Source: Planctomycetota bacterium (GTDB lineage: Bacteria > Planctomycetota > Phycisphaerae > Phycisphaerales > UBA1924). Taken from it: a stretch of 9,665 nucleotides of DNA. Position 1 is the first letter of the stretch, and every line of letters begins with the position of its first letter. Under the pieces are notes generated by a model. It worked only from the letters and a program-made list of their open reading frames with translations, was not told where the DNA came from and made no database searches. The stretch is taken from positions 1 through 9,665 of the forward strand of contig JAEYNG010000172.1 in the NCBI GenBank assembly GCA_023412695.1, given 5' to 3'. The position numbers and the translations under genes were made by a program. Shown here in pieces: positions 5,141 to 9,665 of this stretch.

Positions 5141-7092
5141 GACGCGTACTCCTGCTGCACAACGCCGCGGCTGTTCACCGCGGCCAGTATCGCCGCCCGG
5201 ATCGCCGTCGGCGCCGGACGCTCACCCACGTACACAAGCTGCTCGCCCGAGACACTCGACGGTCGCTGACCGATGACAATCGCCCGCCGTCCCGACGCAA
5301 TCCCGAGATACGAAACCAGCTCGGGCTCACGCTCCATTGCATCGTCAACCACCAGCAAGGCCGACTGCGAGTCCGCTGCCCACACTCCCTGGACGACATC
5401 GACACCGAGCGATCGCAGCTCCGATGTGACGTATGCACTCAGCTGCGGGCTCTTCAGGAATACGCACGCCCCGCTGAATGCCATCTCCGGCAGCACACCC
5501 TCGCCGAGTGAGCCGCCCTTCCAGACCGGGATCGACATCTTGAACGTGGCCCCCTTGCCAGGGGCCGAGTCGACCTCCATGGAACCCCGCGCCTGCACCA
5601 GTGCGCCGCTGACAAGCGCAAGCCCCAGCCCGGTCGAGATCCCGCGGACCTTGGTAGTAAAGAACGGCTCGACGCAACGCCGACGCACGTCCTCCGTCAT
5701 GCCCGGGCCGTCGTCACTGACGGACATGACCACGTGCTCCCCATCGGGTGCCGCGACCGCGACGATCCGTACGTGCCCGTGGCCGCGCTCCCGCATGGCC
5801 TCGCCGGCATTCTGCACGAGGTTGTACACAGCCTGCGTGAGCATGTGCGGCGGGATCGCCATTCGCGGCAAGTCTTCGCCGAACTCCGCCGCGATCTCGA
5901 TCCCTCGCGGCAGCGCGTTCCGCAGGAATGGCGCAACCTCCTCCCACCATTGTTTCACTTGCGTGAACCCGCCGGAGGCGAGCGGGTCGGCGGGGCTGAG
6001 CGCAAACAGTCGCAGCCCGTGGCTCAACCTGCGGAGATACTCACACGCTTCGGCGATCGCCTGCACATCGTCCGACGCCCCCGGCGGGAGCTCCGTCTGC
6101 TGGAGCGACTCGATCCGGATTCGAACGGGCAGCAACAGGTTGCCCATGTCATGCCCGAGCCCGGCCGCGAGCGTGCCGATCGAGGCAAGCCGATCTGTCA
6201 GCCGGAGCCGCTCATGGCTGGCCTCCAGCTCGGCGGTTCGTTCGCGGACCAGCTCCTCAAGGTGCGCTCGGTGCCGGGCCAGCTCGGCCTCGGCCTTTCG
6301 CCGCTCCGAGATGTCACGCGCCAGAACGGAGAAGTGCTCGAGGGCTCCGTCCTGTGAATAGTGTGCCAAGACAAGGTGAGACACCGGGATCTCACCCCCC
6401 GCGCGTGTCCGCAGGGCGGACTCCCCGAACCATACACCTTCCTGCTTTGCCGTCGGCAGCCCCTGCGTCCGGAGCACATCCGCCGCCCACGCGGGCTGGT
6501 AGCCGCCGAGCGTTCGCGGCAGGTCGTCGTGCGGCCCGAACCCGAGCATCTGCCGCCCGCCTCGATTCACATGCAGCACCGTGCCCGATGGGTCGACACG
6601 GATGACAAAGTCATTGGCGCGTTCCAGCAGGTCCGTCAGGTGAGCCTGCTCGCGCTCGGCGGTCGCGATCTGGCGGGCCGCCTGGTCACGGACCTGCAGG
6701 TTCAGGCGGAACAGCTCGGCGAACACCCGGACCTTCGTGCGCAGGATCTCCGGCACCACCGGCGTGAGGATGTAATCAACCGCGCCCGATTCATACCCGC
6801 GCAATGCGTGCAGCTCGTCCGCGTGCGACGTCAGAAAGATGATCGGCGTGTGGCCCGAGCGCTTCCGGCTCCGGATCAGCCGCGCGGTCTCGAACCCGTC
6901 CATCACCGGCATGTTGACGTCGAGCAGGATGACGGCGAACTCGTGCTGCAGGATCTGCCGGAGCGCATCGGCCCCCGATGCCACGCAGGTGAGCTCGATC
7001 CCCGGCTCCTCGAGGATGGAGCGATAGACCAGCAGCTTGTCGGGCAGGTCATCGACGATCAGGACTTTGACTTGTGCGGTGCTGTTGGGCAT
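5137..7092 (-). CDS. Histidine kinase, REC-PAS-HisKA-HATPase with C-terminal receiver-like domain
   Basis: This is a 651-residue soluble sensor kinase; no membrane segment is visible. Residues about 8-122 are a receiver (Asp14-Asp15, Asp58, Thr88), but the conserved Lys is Thr110 (DYILTPVVPE). A PAS domain spans about 150-262. A coiled coil (about 262-300) leads to the phosphoacceptor helix with His314 in GLGHDMGN, an H-D-x-x-N form. The ATPase domain shows Asn428 (NLVQNAGEA), DDGPG at 460-464, PFFTTK at 476-481 and GLGL at 488-491. Residues about 526-651 look like an alternating beta/alpha receiver fold without the acidic pair. It starts 15 nt after the preceding hybrid kinase with no evident Shine-Dalgarno sequence and overlaps the following receiver gene by 4 nt. 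It is therefore probably co-expressed with both; the stand-alone receiver is the natural phosphotransfer target (inference). Confidence 0.9.
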   Translation of the reverse strand: MPNSTAQVKVLIVDDLPDKLLVYRSILEEPGIELTCVASGADALRQILQHEFAVILLDVNMPVMDGFETARLIRSRKRSGHTPIIFLTSHADELHALRGYESGAVDYILTPVVPEILRTKVRVFAELFRLNLQVRDQAARQIATAEREQAHLTDLLERANDFVIRVDPSGTVLHVNRGGRQMLGFGPHDDLPRTLGGYQPAWAADVLRTQGLPTAKQEGVWFGESALRTRAGGEIPVSHLVLAHYSQDGALEHFSVLARDISERRKAEAELARHRAHLEELVRERTAELEASHERLRLTDRLASIGTLAAGLGHDMGNLLLPVRIRIESLQQTELPPGASDDVQAIAEACEYLRRLSHGLRLFALSPADPLASGGFTQVKQWWEEVAPFLRNALPRGIEIAAEFGEDLPRMAIPPHMLTQAVYNLVQNAGEAMRERGHGHVRIVAVAAPDGEHVVMSVSDDGPGMTEDVRRRCVEPFFTTKVRGISTGLGLALVSGALVQARGSMEVDSAPGKGATFKMSIPVWKGGSLGEGVLPEMAFSGACVFLKSPQLSAYVTSELRSLGVDVVQGVWAADSQSALLVVDDAMEREPELVSYLGIASGRRAIVIGQRPSSVSGEQLVYVGERPAPTAIRAAILAAVNSRGVVQQEYAS

Positions 7093-7107
7093 CGTGATCA
7101 GGCGGCA

Positions 7108-9665
<2,558 letters not shown>

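Overview
The window looks like a chromosomal stretch from a GC-rich planctomycete, most likely a Phycisphaerae relative. This rests on two signatures. The first secreted protein carries a planctomycete-style LEPRxLLS-like N-terminal motif (LEARTLLA). The second ends in the paired-cysteine, EF-hand-like dockerin tail that is common on secreted proteins of Phycisphaerales. The placement is inferred from protein style; there is no rRNA or other phylogenetic marker here.

Left part (1-3660, plus strand): two separately terminated genes for exported proteins. The first (213-2237) is a 674-residue protein made of a CARDB-like domain followed by four tandem choice-of-anchor-D / Ig-like repeats, closed by a strong intrinsic terminator. 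After a 488-bp gene-free interval containing several inverted repeats comes a secreted trypsin-like serine protease (2726-3601) with a C-terminal dockerin-like tail and its own terminator.

Right part (3660-9665, minus strand, convergent with the protease): a tightly packed signal-transduction cluster. In transcription order it holds: a large hybrid histidine kinase (GAF - coiled coil - HisKA - HATPase - three receivers; its 5' end lies beyond the window); a second kinase (REC - PAS - HisKA - HATPase - degenerate receiver); a stand-alone receiver protein; a winged-helix-like regulator; and two short three-helix membrane proteins of the DUF5985 type. The gaps are 15 nt, a 4-nt overlap, 114 nt, an 8-nt overlap and 19 nt. 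The first three genes therefore look like one transcription unit, and the last three like a coupled second unit that either continues it or starts in the 114-nt gap.

Inferred working model: the two kinases sense internal or redox/ligand cues through GAF and PAS domains and pass phosphate among several receivers. Only some of these receivers keep the full set of catalytic residues. The output may reach the small winged-helix protein and the DUF5985 membrane pair, whose function is unknown. No tRNA, rRNA, CRISPR array, insertion sequence or phage gene was seen.
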